From Lysinibacillus odysseyi 34hs-1 = NBRC 100172 (GTDB taxonomy: Bacteria > Bacillota > Bacilli > Bacillales_A > Planococcaceae), in the NCBI RefSeq assembly GCF_001591965.1, contig NZ_BCVX01000007.1, positions 1 through 64,000 on the forward strand: 64,000 bases of DNA. The letters run 5' to 3'. The position numbers and the translations under genes are program-made. The notes under the pieces are model-generated. The model was given only the letters and a program-made list of their open reading frames with translations. It was not told the DNA's origin and ran no database searches. Of this stretch, positions 24,830 to 33,856 are shown in pieces. Position 1 is the first letter of the stretch; every line of letters begins with the position of its first letter.

Positions 24830-25702
24830 TTGGCAAATCATTATACTGAAGCGTTTCGTGCTTTTTTACAAGGGTTGAATAAATCTAGGCACACGATCAA
24901 ACAGTATGTAAATGATGCGAAGCAGTTTGAGAAATTTTTAGATGAAGAGTCATACAGGGAGAACTTTTCTGCTGGATTGAAAGCGTATATTGACCAATTG
25001 CATACTAAGTATAATACCGCAAATTCCATTAATCGTAAGCTTGCAGCAATGCGCTCGTATTTGGAATTTCTCTACAGCAGAAAGTATATTAAGGCGTATG
25101 ACGAATCAGTATTAGAACCTGTAGCAAAGCAGAAGCCGAAGCTGTCTGCTTTAACAGACAAAGAATTGAGAGGCGTGCTGAATTGCTGGCATCAAATGTA
25201 TGAAATTGCTGAAACAGATGAAAACGCATGGCTTGCTATGAGAAACCTGGCTATCACGTATACGATTGCTATTCTCGGTATTAAACCCGCAGAGCTTGTT
25301 AAAATGAAATGGTCTCATATTAACGAAGAAGAAATGAACATAAAGATCATGGAGCGTCTGTCATATCGTACGTTAGAACTCCCTGCTGATCTATTGGCTG
25401 TTCTTCTTCAATACAAGCAGGAAACGGAACTGTTTTTTCCACAGCTTGAAGCAGTTGATGAAATGTGGCTCGGCGTGGGCAACAAGCTTGGAGAACCAAT
25501 TACCGTCAAAACGGTGGAACGTGTTTTTCTTCAGCTTTCAAAGCTGCTGGGCTTTAAAGTAACATGCACAAATTTGCGCTACACAGTTATTGAAACATAT
25601 ATGAAGCAGCAGAAAGATGAAGAGCTATTTGCCAAATTCGGATATGCACGTAAGGGAGTGCTTATAGAAAGGCACAAGCGACTGCTAAAGGAGGAACAAT
25701 AG
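24830..25702 (+). CDS. tyrosine-recombinase-like protein lacking catalytic residues
   Basis: TTG 24830 follows AGGAGG. The 290-aa product has the SAM-like N-domain (FRAFLQGLNKSRHTIKQYVN, INRKLAAMRSYLEFLYSRKY) and the catalytic-domain fold of XerC/D-type recombinases. Against XerD: the first Arg (GLRVSEL) is Lys in GIKPAEL; the beta-hairpin Lys is not evident; HxLR is TNLR; LGH is FGY; and the nucleophile Tyr is replaced (VLIERHKRL). Only the second Arg remains. It should therefore be unable to cut DNA, though it might still bind. It heads a tight operon with two unknown genes. A complete recombinase lies at 36046-36999. Confidence 0.85.
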   Translation: MANHYTEAFRAFLQGLNKSRHTIKQYVNDAKQFEKFLDEESYRENFSAGLKAYIDQLHTKYNTANSINRKLAAMRSYLEFLYSRKYIKAYDESVLEPVAKQKPKLSALTDKELRGVLNCWHQMYEIAETDENAWLAMRNLAITYTIAILGIKPAELVKMKWSHINEEEMNIKIMERLSYRTLELPADLLAVLLQYKQETELFFPQLEAVDEMWLGVGNKLGEPITVKTVERVFLQLSKLLGFKVTCTNLRYTVIETYMKQQKDEELFAKFGYARKGVLIERHKRLLKEEQ

Positions 25703-25703
25703 T

Positions 25704-26099
25704 ATGGACATCAGCTTAATGGAAGCATATATTATAGAGACGTTAAAAGAAAATGGCATTTCTTTAGAAGAAACAGAGCGCCGTATTGCAGAGGATCAGC
25801 TCGCTGAGTGGCAAGAGCAATATAAAATGGATTTCACTCTTTTAAAGAGATTAGAGCCTCAACAATTGCGTGATGCTTTTTCCGGTAAGTACCGTATCAA
25901 GTTTGTGACAATCAATGGATTGAAAAATTTATTGCGCATGCGATTCGATATTCAAGCTAATCATTATATGGAAGTGGAAAACGGTTTGTTGAACTTGTCG
26001 ATTAACAAAACAATCGAGGAACAAATTCGGGGAATGCTTTCTTCAAACTGGACGATTACTCGTGCAGGAGATGAAATTTCTATTTTAGTTGAGGGGTAA
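25704..26099 (+). CDS. unknown protein of the dead-recombinase operon
   Basis: Starts 2 nt after the preceding stop, with AAGGAGG in the end of that gene, so translation is coupled. The 131-aa soluble product is helical in the first half (EAYIIETLKENGISLEETER, AEDQLAEWQEQYKMDFTLLK) and mixed later (FVTINGLKNLLRMRFDIQAN). No family recognised. The close coupling suggests that it works with the recombinase-like protein. Confidence 0.75.
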   Translation: MDISLMEAYIIETLKENGISLEETERRIAEDQLAEWQEQYKMDFTLLKRLEPQQLRDAFSGKYRIKFVTINGLKNLLRMRFDIQANHYMEVENGLLNLSINKTIEEQIRGMLSSNWTITRAGDEISILVEG

Positions 26100-26103
26100 A
26101 GCA

Positions 26104-26250
26104 ATGGAACTGTTACTTGCAGTCATCATTTTTTTCATTGTTCTCGCTATATTATGGGCGATTGCCAAGAAATTAATTAAATTTGCTATCATCATCTTTA
26201 TTTTTTATATCCTCTATCAATTATTTCTGAATATAGCTGGCGGATTATAA
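26104..26250 (+). CDS. 48-aa membrane peptide
   Basis: ATG 26104 lies 4 nt after the upstream stop. Translation is MELLLAVIIFFIVLAILWAI, then AKKLIKFAIIIFIFYILYQL and FLNIAGGL: two hydrophobic helices joined by a KK turn. Third and last gene of the operon. No family assigned. Confidence 0.65.
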   Translation: MELLLAVIIFFIVLAILWAIAKKLIKFAIIIFIFYILYQLFLNIAGGL

Positions 26251-26314
26251 AAATTAAACATGTATTCAATCATACCTGGGATGGACATATGACTATATCA
26301 CCGTCCTCACAGCA

Positions 26315-26354
26315 AAAGGGGGTGTCCGAGAATTTTTTCACGGACACCCCCTTT
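26315..26354. terminator. strong bidirectional terminator
   Basis: A perfect 14-bp stem (AAAGGGGGTGTCCG, 315-328 with 341-354) with A and T flanks. It ends the recombinase-like operon and also the minus-strand 47-aa gene. Confidence 0.9.
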
Positions 26355-26399
26355 GATATGGAATGAGAATTAAGAGAATTGAAATTGGACAGACTACTT

Positions 26400-26543
26400 C
26401 TACAGCAATAGGTATAAGCTGTCATACTGATGCCTGATACTTAAACTTCTACCGCCGTCATTTTCCCAACGATCAATATCCCATTCATCATATATATTTT
26501 CACTATGGGGAAGTGAGCAGATGATTAGTAGTGGTTTTTGCAT
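26400..26543 (-). CDS. hypothetical 47-aa protein
   Basis: Begins MQKPLLIICSLPHSENIYDE and continues WDIDRWENDGGRSLS before an aromatic end. AAGGG lies 7 nt before the ATG and the bidirectional terminator follows. No family; supported by ribosome site, terminator and ordinary amino-acid composition. The spacer 26544-26723 shows no other gene. Confidence 0.4.
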   Translation of the reverse strand: MQKPLLIICSLPHSENIYDEWDIDRWENDGGRSLSIRHQYDSLYLLL

Positions 26544-26723
26544 GTAAGTACCCTTAATGATTTTACCATCATCCTTTTATAAAAATTTGCTAGCTATTTC
26601 TATAATATGTATAAATGAGTTTTTAGTTCATGGATTAACATGAACGTTTTATACGGATTAAGTATAGCTTAACTTTTTTTATTTCAGGGTAGATAAAAGG
26701 TAAAGAATGAGGAGGCGTTGCCG

Positions 26724-26897
26724 TTGAATCCAATGTACGCAGTCGGACTGCTGTTTTCCTTTATCATCTTCATTTTAGGAATGCTTTTCTCTCCTGATAT
26801 ACCCGTGCTGTATTTCATAGGCATTATAGGCCTCGCCGCTACGGCCTATTGTGTGACAAGAATTATTTCCGACTTATATAGAAGTCTACATCAGTGA
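26724..26897 (+). CDS. 57-aa membrane protein
   Basis: TTG 26724 is preceded by GAGGAGG. Two membrane helices (AVGLLFSFIIFILGMLF and VLYFIGIIGLAATAYCV) and a short polar tail RIISDLYRSLHQ. A terminator, ACAAGAGGA/TCCTCTTGT plus T6, lies at 26925-26957. Function unknown. Confidence 0.65.
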   Translation: MNPMYAVGLLFSFIIFILGMLFSPDIPVLYFIGIIGLAATAYCVTRIISDLYRSLHQ

Positions 26898-26924
26898 ATA
26901 CTAGCCCATATAGCTGCATGAAAA

Positions 26925-26957
26925 ACAAGAGGATTAGTTATGTCCTCTTGTTTTTTA
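26925..26957 (+). terminator. intrinsic terminator
   Basis: ACAAGAGGA/TCCTCTTGT stem followed by TTTTTT, after the 57-aa gene. Confidence 0.85.
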
Positions 26958-27045
26958 TAGGTTATAGCAAATAAAAATATTGTTTATAGTGGTTTGAGCA
27001 GGGAAATTATCAACTATATAAAGGGTAAAAGGAGCGATTCATACA

Positions 27046-28656
27046 ATGAAAAAAACCGTTGCAGAAGTGATATTGAAACAGCTTTCCTACTACGGGGTTA
27101 AAAGAATATACGGCGTAACAGGAGATGCGATTATTGGTCTCCTTGATGCGATAGCAAAACAGGATGAAATTGAGTTCATTTCGGTAAGACACGAATCCGT
27201 AGCTGCTTTTATGGCTTCTGCAGAGGCAAAGTTGACCGGCAAAATCGCAGTATGTACAGCGACTATGGGCCCTGGGGCTACAAATCTGTTGAACGGTCTT
27301 GGAGATGCGTATTCAGATAAAGCGCCTGTATTAGTCATAACTGGACAGGCACCTACAGATAAAATTGGTACTGATTTTCAGCAATATGTCGATCAGCAGG
27401 AATTGTTCAGACCCTTTGCTGCCTATTCTGCCAACCTCGCAAGTGAAAATGCTGTAGTTGATATTATGCAAAAGGCTGCACAAGTATCTTTACAGCAGCG
27501 TGCCGTTTCGCATATATCAATACCGAAAGATTTATTTAAAATGGAAACAACTGCAGAGGCAAAGCCTTTACCGACAGTGTTAAAAGGCACTTTTTCTTTT
27601 GACGTTCAAGAATTAGAAGAAGTGATATCGGTGATGAATAATGCCAAAAAGCCGATGATTCTAGCGGGGGCCGGTGCAGAAAAAGCCGCGCCAACGATTG
27701 TACAGCTAGCTAAACAATGGGGGGCCGGCATTCTTTATAGCCTAGGAGGAAAAGGGATCTTCCCAAATTCTACAGAGCATTTGCTACAAGGAATTGGCGA
27801 GGGAGGCAACCCTTATGCAAAGAATGTATTTAAAGAGGCAGATGTTGTGCTTGTAGCCGGGGCAACATGGTGGCCAGATGGTTATGTACCCGAGAATGCA
27901 AAGATTATTGTTATTGATCTTCATATTGAGAATGCAAATAGACGAATGACAATCGACTTTGGCATAAAAGGTGATACTCAGCAAATCATACCTTTATTGT
28001 TAAAGGGAATTGCCGATCACATGCCGAATAATGAATGGGTTGAGCTTATTAACCAGACAAAGGAAAAATGGGAGAATGACAACGAATCTGAAGGTCTTGT
28101 AAATGGATTCCCCGTCCATCCATCCCGAATTGTCCGTGCTTTGGAACGTGTAGTAGAAGAGGATGCAATCATTGCATTGGATACTGGGAACGTAACTGTA
28201 TGGATGAACCGAAACTTCCGGCAAAGTAATCAGAAGATTTTATTTTCAGGGTACTGGCGTTCCATGGGGTTTGGTTTACCGGCAGCATTGGCAGCAAAAT
28301 TAACCTGCCCGCATAAGCAGGTAGTAGCGGTTGTTGGAGATGGCGGAATTCAGATGACATTAGCAGATTTATTGACGGCCTCCCAACATAAAATCGATAT
28401 TACGGTTGTCGTCTTTAATAATGGTTCACTACAGATGGAAAATGATAAAATTCAGGCAGGAGGAGATGAAGAGGAAGGGACACAAATGTTGAATCCGAAT
28501 TTTGCCAACCTGGCGCTTGCCTGCGGATGGAGAGGTTATCAAATTGAAGAGGGGCAGGAAATGGAAATGATTTTGGAAGAAGCAATTCGTATTAAAGGCC
28601 CAACGCTCGTTGATATATTTACAGAACAGGCCTTCTTCCCTGAAACAGAAGCATAA
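27046..28656 (+). CDS. thiamine-pyrophosphate enzyme, pyruvate oxidase/YdaP type
   Basis: AAAAGGAGCG precedes ATG. The 536-aa protein has the three domains of the POX/acetolactate synthase family: N-terminal PYR domain with the catalytic Glu in SVRHESVAAFMA (about residue 50) and GPGATNLLNG, central FAD/Rossmann-like domain, and C-terminal PP domain with the TPP motif GDGGIQMTLADL...NN. The YdaP branch is called pyruvate oxidase, turning pyruvate into acetate or acetyl phosphate with CO2; acetolactate synthase is less likely because no small-subunit gene is nearby. Monocistronic. Confidence 0.92.
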   Translation: MKKTVAEVILKQLSYYGVKRIYGVTGDAIIGLLDAIAKQDEIEFISVRHESVAAFMASAEAKLTGKIAVCTATMGPGATNLLNGLGDAYSDKAPVLVITGQAPTDKIGTDFQQYVDQQELFRPFAAYSANLASENAVVDIMQKAAQVSLQQRAVSHISIPKDLFKMETTAEAKPLPTVLKGTFSFDVQELEEVISVMNNAKKPMILAGAGAEKAAPTIVQLAKQWGAGILYSLGGKGIFPNSTEHLLQGIGEGGNPYAKNVFKEADVVLVAGATWWPDGYVPENAKIIVIDLHIENANRRMTIDFGIKGDTQQIIPLLLKGIADHMPNNEWVELINQTKEKWENDNESEGLVNGFPVHPSRIVRALERVVEEDAIIALDTGNVTVWMNRNFRQSNQKILFSGYWRSMGFGLPAALAAKLTCPHKQVVAVVGDGGIQMTLADLLTASQHKIDITVVVFNNGSLQMENDKIQAGGDEEEGTQMLNPNFANLALACGWRGYQIEEGQEMEMILEEAIRIKGPTLVDIFTEQAFFPETEA

Positions 28657-28795
28657 ATAAAATAGCCGTATCAGGTTGATGCGGCTTATACATACTATTG
28701 CTTCTTTTCTTATCCTATGGATTAGGAAGCACATAAAGATTATAAGGAAGTGAGCTGAAAAATGCCAAATAAACAACAACTCCTGAGTAGATGCA

Positions 28796-29713
28796 ATGAA
28801 TAAATCGAAAATTTATATATTAATGGTCGGTATTATGTTCTTTTGGGGAATGAATGTTGTCGCACTGAAATTACTTGTTTCTTTTTTTAATCCATTGACT
28901 ATGACAGCTTTTCGTATTTTTCTCGCAGCCCTCACTGTCATATTCATCATAATAAGGTTCAAAAAATTCAGGTGGCTGAACTGGCAGGAATGGAAATGGG
29001 TAATCCTTGCAAGTCTCCTTGGCGTTGTCATTCATCATATGATGCTTGCTACAGGAATGGCGCATACATCTGCCGTTAAAACAAGTATTATCGTAGGGTT
29101 CAGCCCACTTGTTACAGCGATTTTTGCCGTTTTATTTCGCTTCAGCCGCTTTTCCTTCCCGCAATTTATGGGGTTCGTAATAGGCGCTTTCGGTGTAGTA
29201 ATGGCTGTGCTAAATGATGGAGCAGTAGGGAAACAGCTGGAATGGGGAGATATAGTCGTGTTCCTGTCTATTGTTTCGCAGGCACTGAGCTTTTTAGTCA
29301 TACGGAAAATATCATCGGATGTAGACAGTTTTCTGCTGACAGGCTACATGCTTTTTACCGGATCAATTCTATTATTGCTCAGCAGTTTGGTGCTGAATCC
29401 GAAGAGTTGGGGAGAGCTGATAGGAGCACCGGTAGAATACTATTTACTCCTTATAGGTTCAGCTGTTCTTGCGACGGCTATTGGCCAAACTGGTTACAAC
29501 TATGCTATATCACAAATTGGCGCGGCAGAAACAGCTATTTTCGGTAACTTTAATACGATTTTCGCACTGATTGGTACGTCAGCTTTTTTGCGGGAGGTCA
29601 TACGAGCTAGCCAACTGGTCGGCTGCCTGTTTATAATTATTGGCGTATTATTAGGAACTGGTGCTTTACAGGAGATTCTACTAAAGAGGCGGAAAGCAAA
29701 GGAACAGATTTAA
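28796..29713 (+). CDS. DMT-superfamily (EamA) transporter
   Basis: The 305-aa protein has ten predicted membrane helices in two EamA repeats (first from MVGIMFFWGMNVVALKLL, second from EWGDIVVFLSIVSQALSFLV), with a Lys/Arg-rich C-terminus. EamA proteins commonly export amino acids or metabolites. Substrate unknown. No strong ribosome site is seen before ATG 28796. The perfect hairpin at 29713-29743 terminates it and, on the other strand, the convergent MFS gene. Confidence 0.9.
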   Translation: MNKSKIYILMVGIMFFWGMNVVALKLLVSFFNPLTMTAFRIFLAALTVIFIIIRFKKFRWLNWQEWKWVILASLLGVVIHHMMLATGMAHTSAVKTSIIVGFSPLVTAIFAVLFRFSRFSFPQFMGFVIGAFGVVMAVLNDGAVGKQLEWGDIVVFLSIVSQALSFLVIRKISSDVDSFLLTGYMLFTGSILLLLSSLVLNPKSWGELIGAPVEYYLLLIGSAVLATAIGQTGYNYAISQIGAAETAIFGNFNTIFALIGTSAFLREVIRASQLVGCLFIIIGVLLGTGALQEILLKRRKAKEQI

Positions 29714-29743
29714 AACCCAAAGCCGTTTATCGGCTTTGGGTTT
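29713..29743. terminator. bidirectional terminator
   Basis: AAACCCAAAGCCG/CGGCTTTGGGTTT, a perfect 13-bp stem with a five-base loop between two convergent transporter genes. Confidence 0.9.
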
Positions 29744-29745
29744 AG

Positions 29746-30954
29746 TTAGCTTACTTGTTGATTTGCGGCAGCTTCCTGCTTCGTATACAAAATGGCAAGG
29801 AGGATAATAGCAAGCAGTATACCGATGCTGCCTAGGATAACTGCTACTGGCTGAAGAGTAAATAATTCTGCTAAAGTCCCTAATAAAAACGTAAACAGTA
29901 TTTGTACTGTGCTTTGCATTATAAGCGCAACACTCCCGAACCTTCCCATTATTTCAGGCGGCACATTTTTTTGGTAAAAAGAATCGTATCCAGCATTACT
30001 AAATGCCATGAAGAAACCTAGCAGCACAAAGCATGTAATGGCAAGCCATAGAGTGTTGGAAGCATAAAAAACAGTATAAAAAATCATCGTTAATGAAAAA
30101 CCGAAGCCAATATAGGCTTTTAATGAAAATTTAACCACTGCAGCAGCAGCTGCCAATCCCCCGGTGATTGCTCCAATGCCGGTTAAGCTGAGAATAAGCC
30201 CGTAAACACTTTCCGAGGCGCCTAAATTTTGCTTAATGAAGGTTACTTCTTGTGAATCCAGTGAAAAAGCGATCATTAAGGCAAGCTGATAGACAATATA
30301 AATCGTAATGAAACGATGTTCATGCCTGGCAAACTGAAACACAGTTAAAAAATCCTCTTTCAGCATTCGGAATGATAATGGCTCCCGCACCTTTTCAGAC
30401 TGCTCATCCACATCTGGCAAATAAGAGATAACGAGGGCACATACAAAGAATGTGAAGCTGTTTATCCAAATGGCTATAGCAGGATTGAACAAATAAATGA
30501 GAGCCCCTGACAAAGCGGGGCCTACCATAAATGCGCCGGAATTAAAGGAACCAAGTAGAGCATTGAAGCGTGTCCGGTCATCTTCTTTTACAAATTTCGT
30601 AATGTAATATGTACTGCTGGGACCGAAGAAGCTGCTGGCTATATTCGTTAGAAATAGAATGGTATAGATTAGCCAAAGCGATTGCATGAAAGGCAGGAAA
30701 ATAATCAGCCCTCCACGGAAAATATCTGTGGCAATCATTAGTTTTCGTTTGTTTACCCGGTCAATCAAGGAACCAGCGAAAAAGCTGGTCACAATCCTTG
30801 CAATTGGTCCAACGATAAAAATACCGGCAACCGCTGCTGCTGAGTTGGTCAAATTTAAAATGTAGACATTCAGGGCAACGAGGTAAATCCAATTTCCAAG
30901 ATTAGAAAAACCAAAGCCCCCAATCAATAGTCGGTAATTCCGCCAAAATTTCAT
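29746..30954 (-). CDS. MFS efflux transporter (MefA/enterobactin-exporter-like)
   Basis: ATG 30954 follows AAAGGAGGG. The 402-aa product has about twelve helices and the family opening WRNYRLLIGGFGFSNLGNWI with the loop SLIDRVNKRKLMIATDI between helices 2 and 3, a pattern of the MFS_3/macrolide-efflux-type branch. Probable drug or metabolite efflux. No regulator gene is adjacent. Confidence 0.9.
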   Translation of the reverse strand: MKFWRNYRLLIGGFGFSNLGNWIYLVALNVYILNLTNSAAAVAGIFIVGPIARIVTSFFAGSLIDRVNKRKLMIATDIFRGGLIIFLPFMQSLWLIYTILFLTNIASSFFGPSSTYYITKFVKEDDRTRFNALLGSFNSGAFMVGPALSGALIYLFNPAIAIWINSFTFFVCALVISYLPDVDEQSEKVREPLSFRMLKEDFLTVFQFARHEHRFITIYIVYQLALMIAFSLDSQEVTFIKQNLGASESVYGLILSLTGIGAITGGLAAAAAVVKFSLKAYIGFGFSLTMIFYTVFYASNTLWLAITCFVLLGFFMAFSNAGYDSFYQKNVPPEIMGRFGSVALIMQSTVQILFTFLLGTLAELFTLQPVAVILGSIGILLAIILLAILYTKQEAAANQQVS

Positions 30955-31138
30955 TTTACCCTCCTTTTGAAAAGAAATGCTTTCTAATTTGAAATATATG
31001 TATTAAGCTGGTCCTCTCACTATTGTAAATTATTTGGATATATAAAACATGATAGGGGAGGACCATTTTTATCCTATTTTTGAACAACAAAATAACGACG
31101 GCTATTCACTATATACAGCAATTAAAAATATTTACTTG

Positions 31139-31170
31139 TTGACAATCCCAGAATTCTCCTCTAATATAAT
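31139..31170 (+). promoter_or_regulatory. sigma-A promoter of the argS T-box leader
   Basis: TTGACA 31139-31144 with TAATAT at 17 nt or TATAAT (31165-31170) at 20 nt. Transcription would start just before the T-box stem I. Confidence 0.6.
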
Positions 31171-31184
31171 TTGAAATTAGATGC

Positions 31185-31424
31185 AATCAAATTCGATGAA
31201 AAAGAAAGTAGTTTATTTCTTTTCGAAAAGCGAGTCGGGGAATGGTGTGAGCCTGATGCGAAAGAATAAATGAAACGCACTTTGGAGAAGATTCCTGAAC
31301 ACTAGTAGGGAATTCCGGGGAGTCACCTCGTTAACAATGGAAAGTGGCTGCAATTTGCGGCAACTAGAGTGGTACCACGGGAACTATGCTCTCGTCTCTA
31401 TTTGGAGACGGGGGCTTTTTTATT
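31185..31424 (+). promoter_or_regulatory. T-box riboswitch upstream of argS
   Basis: Contains the T-box core AGAGTGGTACCACGG (31366-31380), which pairs with the CCA end of uncharged tRNA, followed by the terminator stem at about 31388-31415 and T6. Stem I features AAAGTAG and the AG-rich distal part GAGTCGGGGAATGGTGTGAG are present. The likely specifier is CGC (31276-31278) after TGAAA, an Arg codon, fitting the downstream arginyl-tRNA synthetase. A frame that runs through the leader is not a gene. Confidence 0.92.
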
Positions 31425-31438
31425 TGGGAGGGATCAGG

Positions 31439-33112
31439 ATGCAAGAGCAGATTATAAGGGATTTAGAACAGGCTTTAGAAGGGCAGCTAAATTTTCAGGA
31501 GATAGATGAACTTCTTGAAAAGCCAAAGTATGATCATTTAGGAGATGTCGCGTTTCCATGTTTTTCACTTGCAAAGAAGCTGCGGAAATCTCCGCAAATA
31601 ATTGCTGCTGAAGTAGCAGGGAAACTGCAGAAGAAATTATATAAGGATGTACAGCCGGTTGGCGGTTACATTAATATTTATTATAAGCAGGAGAATGAGA
31701 TCAACCGCATTCTTAATCGCATTCTCAATGAACAAAAGAACTATGGAAGTAAGCATGCAGTAAATGCAAATGTAGTCATTGATTTTTCAAGCCCAAATAT
31801 CGCAAAGCCATTTTCCATGGGGCATCTGCGTTCTACGGTTATCGGCAATGCGCTGGCCAATCTAGCTGAAAAAAATGGTTTCCAGGCGATACGAATTAAT
31901 CATCTCGGGGATTGGGGAACGCAGTTTGGCAAGCTGATCGTTGCATACAAACTGTGGGGTGACAGGGAAGCAATCGCATCTTCGCCCATTGAAGAACTGC
32001 TGAAAATCTATGTGAAGTTTCATGAAGAGGCGGAAAAACAACCGGAGCTGAATGATTTGGCGAGACAGGCATTTAAGGGCCTCGAAGAAACAGATGAGGA
32101 AGCAACGGAACTTTGGAAATGGTTTAGAGAAGTATCTCTGGCCGAATTTACGAAAGTGTATGAACAGCTTGGTATTTCATTTGACTCCTATCATGGGGAA
32201 GCCTTCTATAATGACAAGATGGAGCCAGCCATACAAGAATTAAAGGAAAAGGGGCTGCTTGTTGAGTCGGACGGAGCATACGTAGTAGAAGTAGAGGACA
32301 TGCCGCCATGTCTCATCACGAAAAAAGACGGGGCGACACTTTATGCGACACGTGACCTTGCAGCTGCCATGTATCGCTGGCAAGAGTACGAGCCGGCAAA
32401 ATTCCTGTATGTTGTAGGAAATGAACAATCACTTCATTTTAATCAGCTGTTTGCTGTTATCCAGAAAATGGGATATGGATGGTCTGAGCGGTTAATGCAT
32501 GTTCCGTTTGGCATGGTGCTGAAAGACGGGAAAAAGATGTCGACAAGAAAAGGGAAAGTTGTTCTATTAACAGATGTCCTTTCAGAAACAATCGAAATGG
32601 CAAAGAAAAATATTGAACTAAAAAACCCTACTCTTGAGGAGAAGGAAAAGATAGCGGAATATGTTGGTGTAGGAGCTGTGATTTTCAATGATCTAAAAAA
32701 CCACCGAATGAATGATATCGAATTTTCCATCGAGCAGATGCTGAATTTCGAAGGAGAAACAGGACCGTATATTCAGTATACATTTGCTCGGATTTCTTCC
32801 TTATTATATAGAGCACAATATAGACCTGGATATATGGAATTTGCTTCTTTAGGTGAGGCTGCCTGGCCGGCTATTCTGCTATTAGATGAATTCCCTAAGA
32901 CAGTAGAAGAAGCCTATGACCAGGCTGATCCATCATTGGTGGCAAAATACGCGCTTCGTCTTGCAAGAGCCTATAATAAATATTATGCAAAAATAAAAGT
33001 GTTGGCCGATGATGAAGCAAAACAGCAAAGGCTGGCATTCAGCTGCTGTGTAGCGATTGTATTGGAGGAGGCACTTCGACTTTTAGGAATGAAGGCTCCG
33101 AAGAATATGTAA
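31439..33112 (+). CDS. argS: arginyl-tRNA synthetase
   Basis: Charges tRNA-Arg. ATG 31439 follows GGGAGGG. The 557-aa class I synthetase has the N-terminal additional domain, the HIGH-like motif in SSPNIAKPFSMGHLRSTVIG, the ATP loop KDGKKMSTRKGKVV (KMSK-like) and the C-terminal DALR anticodon-binding domain (YTFARISSLLYRA). Full length. Expression is read as controlled by the T-box just upstream. An argS under T-box control may be a second copy besides a housekeeping one; this cannot be told from the window. Confidence 0.97.
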   Translation: MQEQIIRDLEQALEGQLNFQEIDELLEKPKYDHLGDVAFPCFSLAKKLRKSPQIIAAEVAGKLQKKLYKDVQPVGGYINIYYKQENEINRILNRILNEQKNYGSKHAVNANVVIDFSSPNIAKPFSMGHLRSTVIGNALANLAEKNGFQAIRINHLGDWGTQFGKLIVAYKLWGDREAIASSPIEELLKIYVKFHEEAEKQPELNDLARQAFKGLEETDEEATELWKWFREVSLAEFTKVYEQLGISFDSYHGEAFYNDKMEPAIQELKEKGLLVESDGAYVVEVEDMPPCLITKKDGATLYATRDLAAAMYRWQEYEPAKFLYVVGNEQSLHFNQLFAVIQKMGYGWSERLMHVPFGMVLKDGKKMSTRKGKVVLLTDVLSETIEMAKKNIELKNPTLEEKEKIAEYVGVGAVIFNDLKNHRMNDIEFSIEQMLNFEGETGPYIQYTFARISSLLYRAQYRPGYMEFASLGEAAWPAILLLDEFPKTVEEAYDQADPSLVAKYALRLARAYNKYYAKIKVLADDEAKQQRLAFSCCVAIVLEEALRLLGMKAPKNM

Positions 33113-33190
33113 TATAGGAAACGGAAAGTTCCTATGAGGGTAATATTTCCATTCCCGTTGTATTTGGAATTGTTATGTAGTAAACTCTTA

Positions 33191-33206
33191 TTAACCAATG
33201 GTCAAT
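33191..33206. promoter_or_regulatory. TetR operator, site 1
   Basis: TTAACCAATGGTCAAT, imperfect palindrome of pattern TTRACCA-N-TGGTYAA, 13 nt before the regulator's ATG. Its exact reverse complement stands at 33814-33829 before the protease gene. Confidence 0.8.
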
Positions 33207-33218
33207 AAGAGGTGTATA

Positions 33219-33794
33219 ATGACAGCAAGGAAAAAATTAGAAAACGAATTAACAAAAGAAATGATTATTCATGAGGCCCATCGACATTTTATAGCGCATG
33301 ATTATTCTAAAGTTTCTATGAGAGAGATTGCAAAAGAACTCGGGTGTACACATGGTGCGATTTATTATCACTTCAAAAATAAAGCAGATTTGTTTTATGC
33401 AGTAGTGGAGCATTATTTTAATGAATTAAATCTCATATTAAGTGAATGTGTTTTTCAGGAAGGAAATCCCACGGAAAAAGCAAGGAATGTATTGATAGAA
33501 TTTATCAAGTTCGGTTTGGATCATCAGAGTCAATATAATTATATGTTTATGAAGCAGGATGAAGAAATTGATCCATTGAGACAAAATGCTTCAATTGAAA
33601 GTTTACATCAATTTACGAAAACGATTCAGAAGTTGTATAACGAACAATTGCCTAACGAGGAAATATTCTATATTTTCGTCTCTATGCATGGATTTGTTTC
33701 CCACTACGCAGGAAGGGTCGAAAATTTCGAAGAGGCCAGGGAAGCAGCTGAAAGATTTACTCAATATTTGATAAGAGCTCTAGAAAAATACTAG
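33219..33794 (+). CDS. TetR/AcrR-family regulator
   Basis: ATG 33219 follows AGAGGTG. The 191-aa product has the TetR helix-turn-helix (SMREIAKELGCTHGAIYYHF, residues about 33-52) with the usual KADLFYAV continuation, and a helical ligand-binding C-domain. The same 16-bp palindrome precedes this gene and the next one, so it most likely represses both itself and the membrane protease gene. The inducer is unknown. Confidence 0.92.
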   Translation: MTARKKLENELTKEMIIHEAHRHFIAHDYSKVSMREIAKELGCTHGAIYYHFKNKADLFYAVVEHYFNELNLILSECVFQEGNPTEKARNVLIEFIKFGLDHQSQYNYMFMKQDEEIDPLRQNASIESLHQFTKTIQKLYNEQLPNEEIFYIFVSMHGFVSHYAGRVENFEEAREAAERFTQYLIRALEKY

Positions 33795-33813
33795 AGCTCT
33801 TTTCTCACATGCA

Positions 33814-33829
33814 ATTGACCATTGGTTAA
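33814..33829. promoter_or_regulatory. TetR operator, site 2
   Basis: ATTGACCATTGGTTAA, exact reverse complement of 33191-33206, 20 nt after the regulator's stop and upstream of the protease-like gene. Confidence 0.8.
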
Positions 33830-33856
33830 TAATGAATAGGAATGGAGCATGTTTGT

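Noticed and set aside
31337-31438. N-terminal extension of argS
   Set aside because: It runs through the T-box core and terminator; the true start with GGGAGGG is at 31439.
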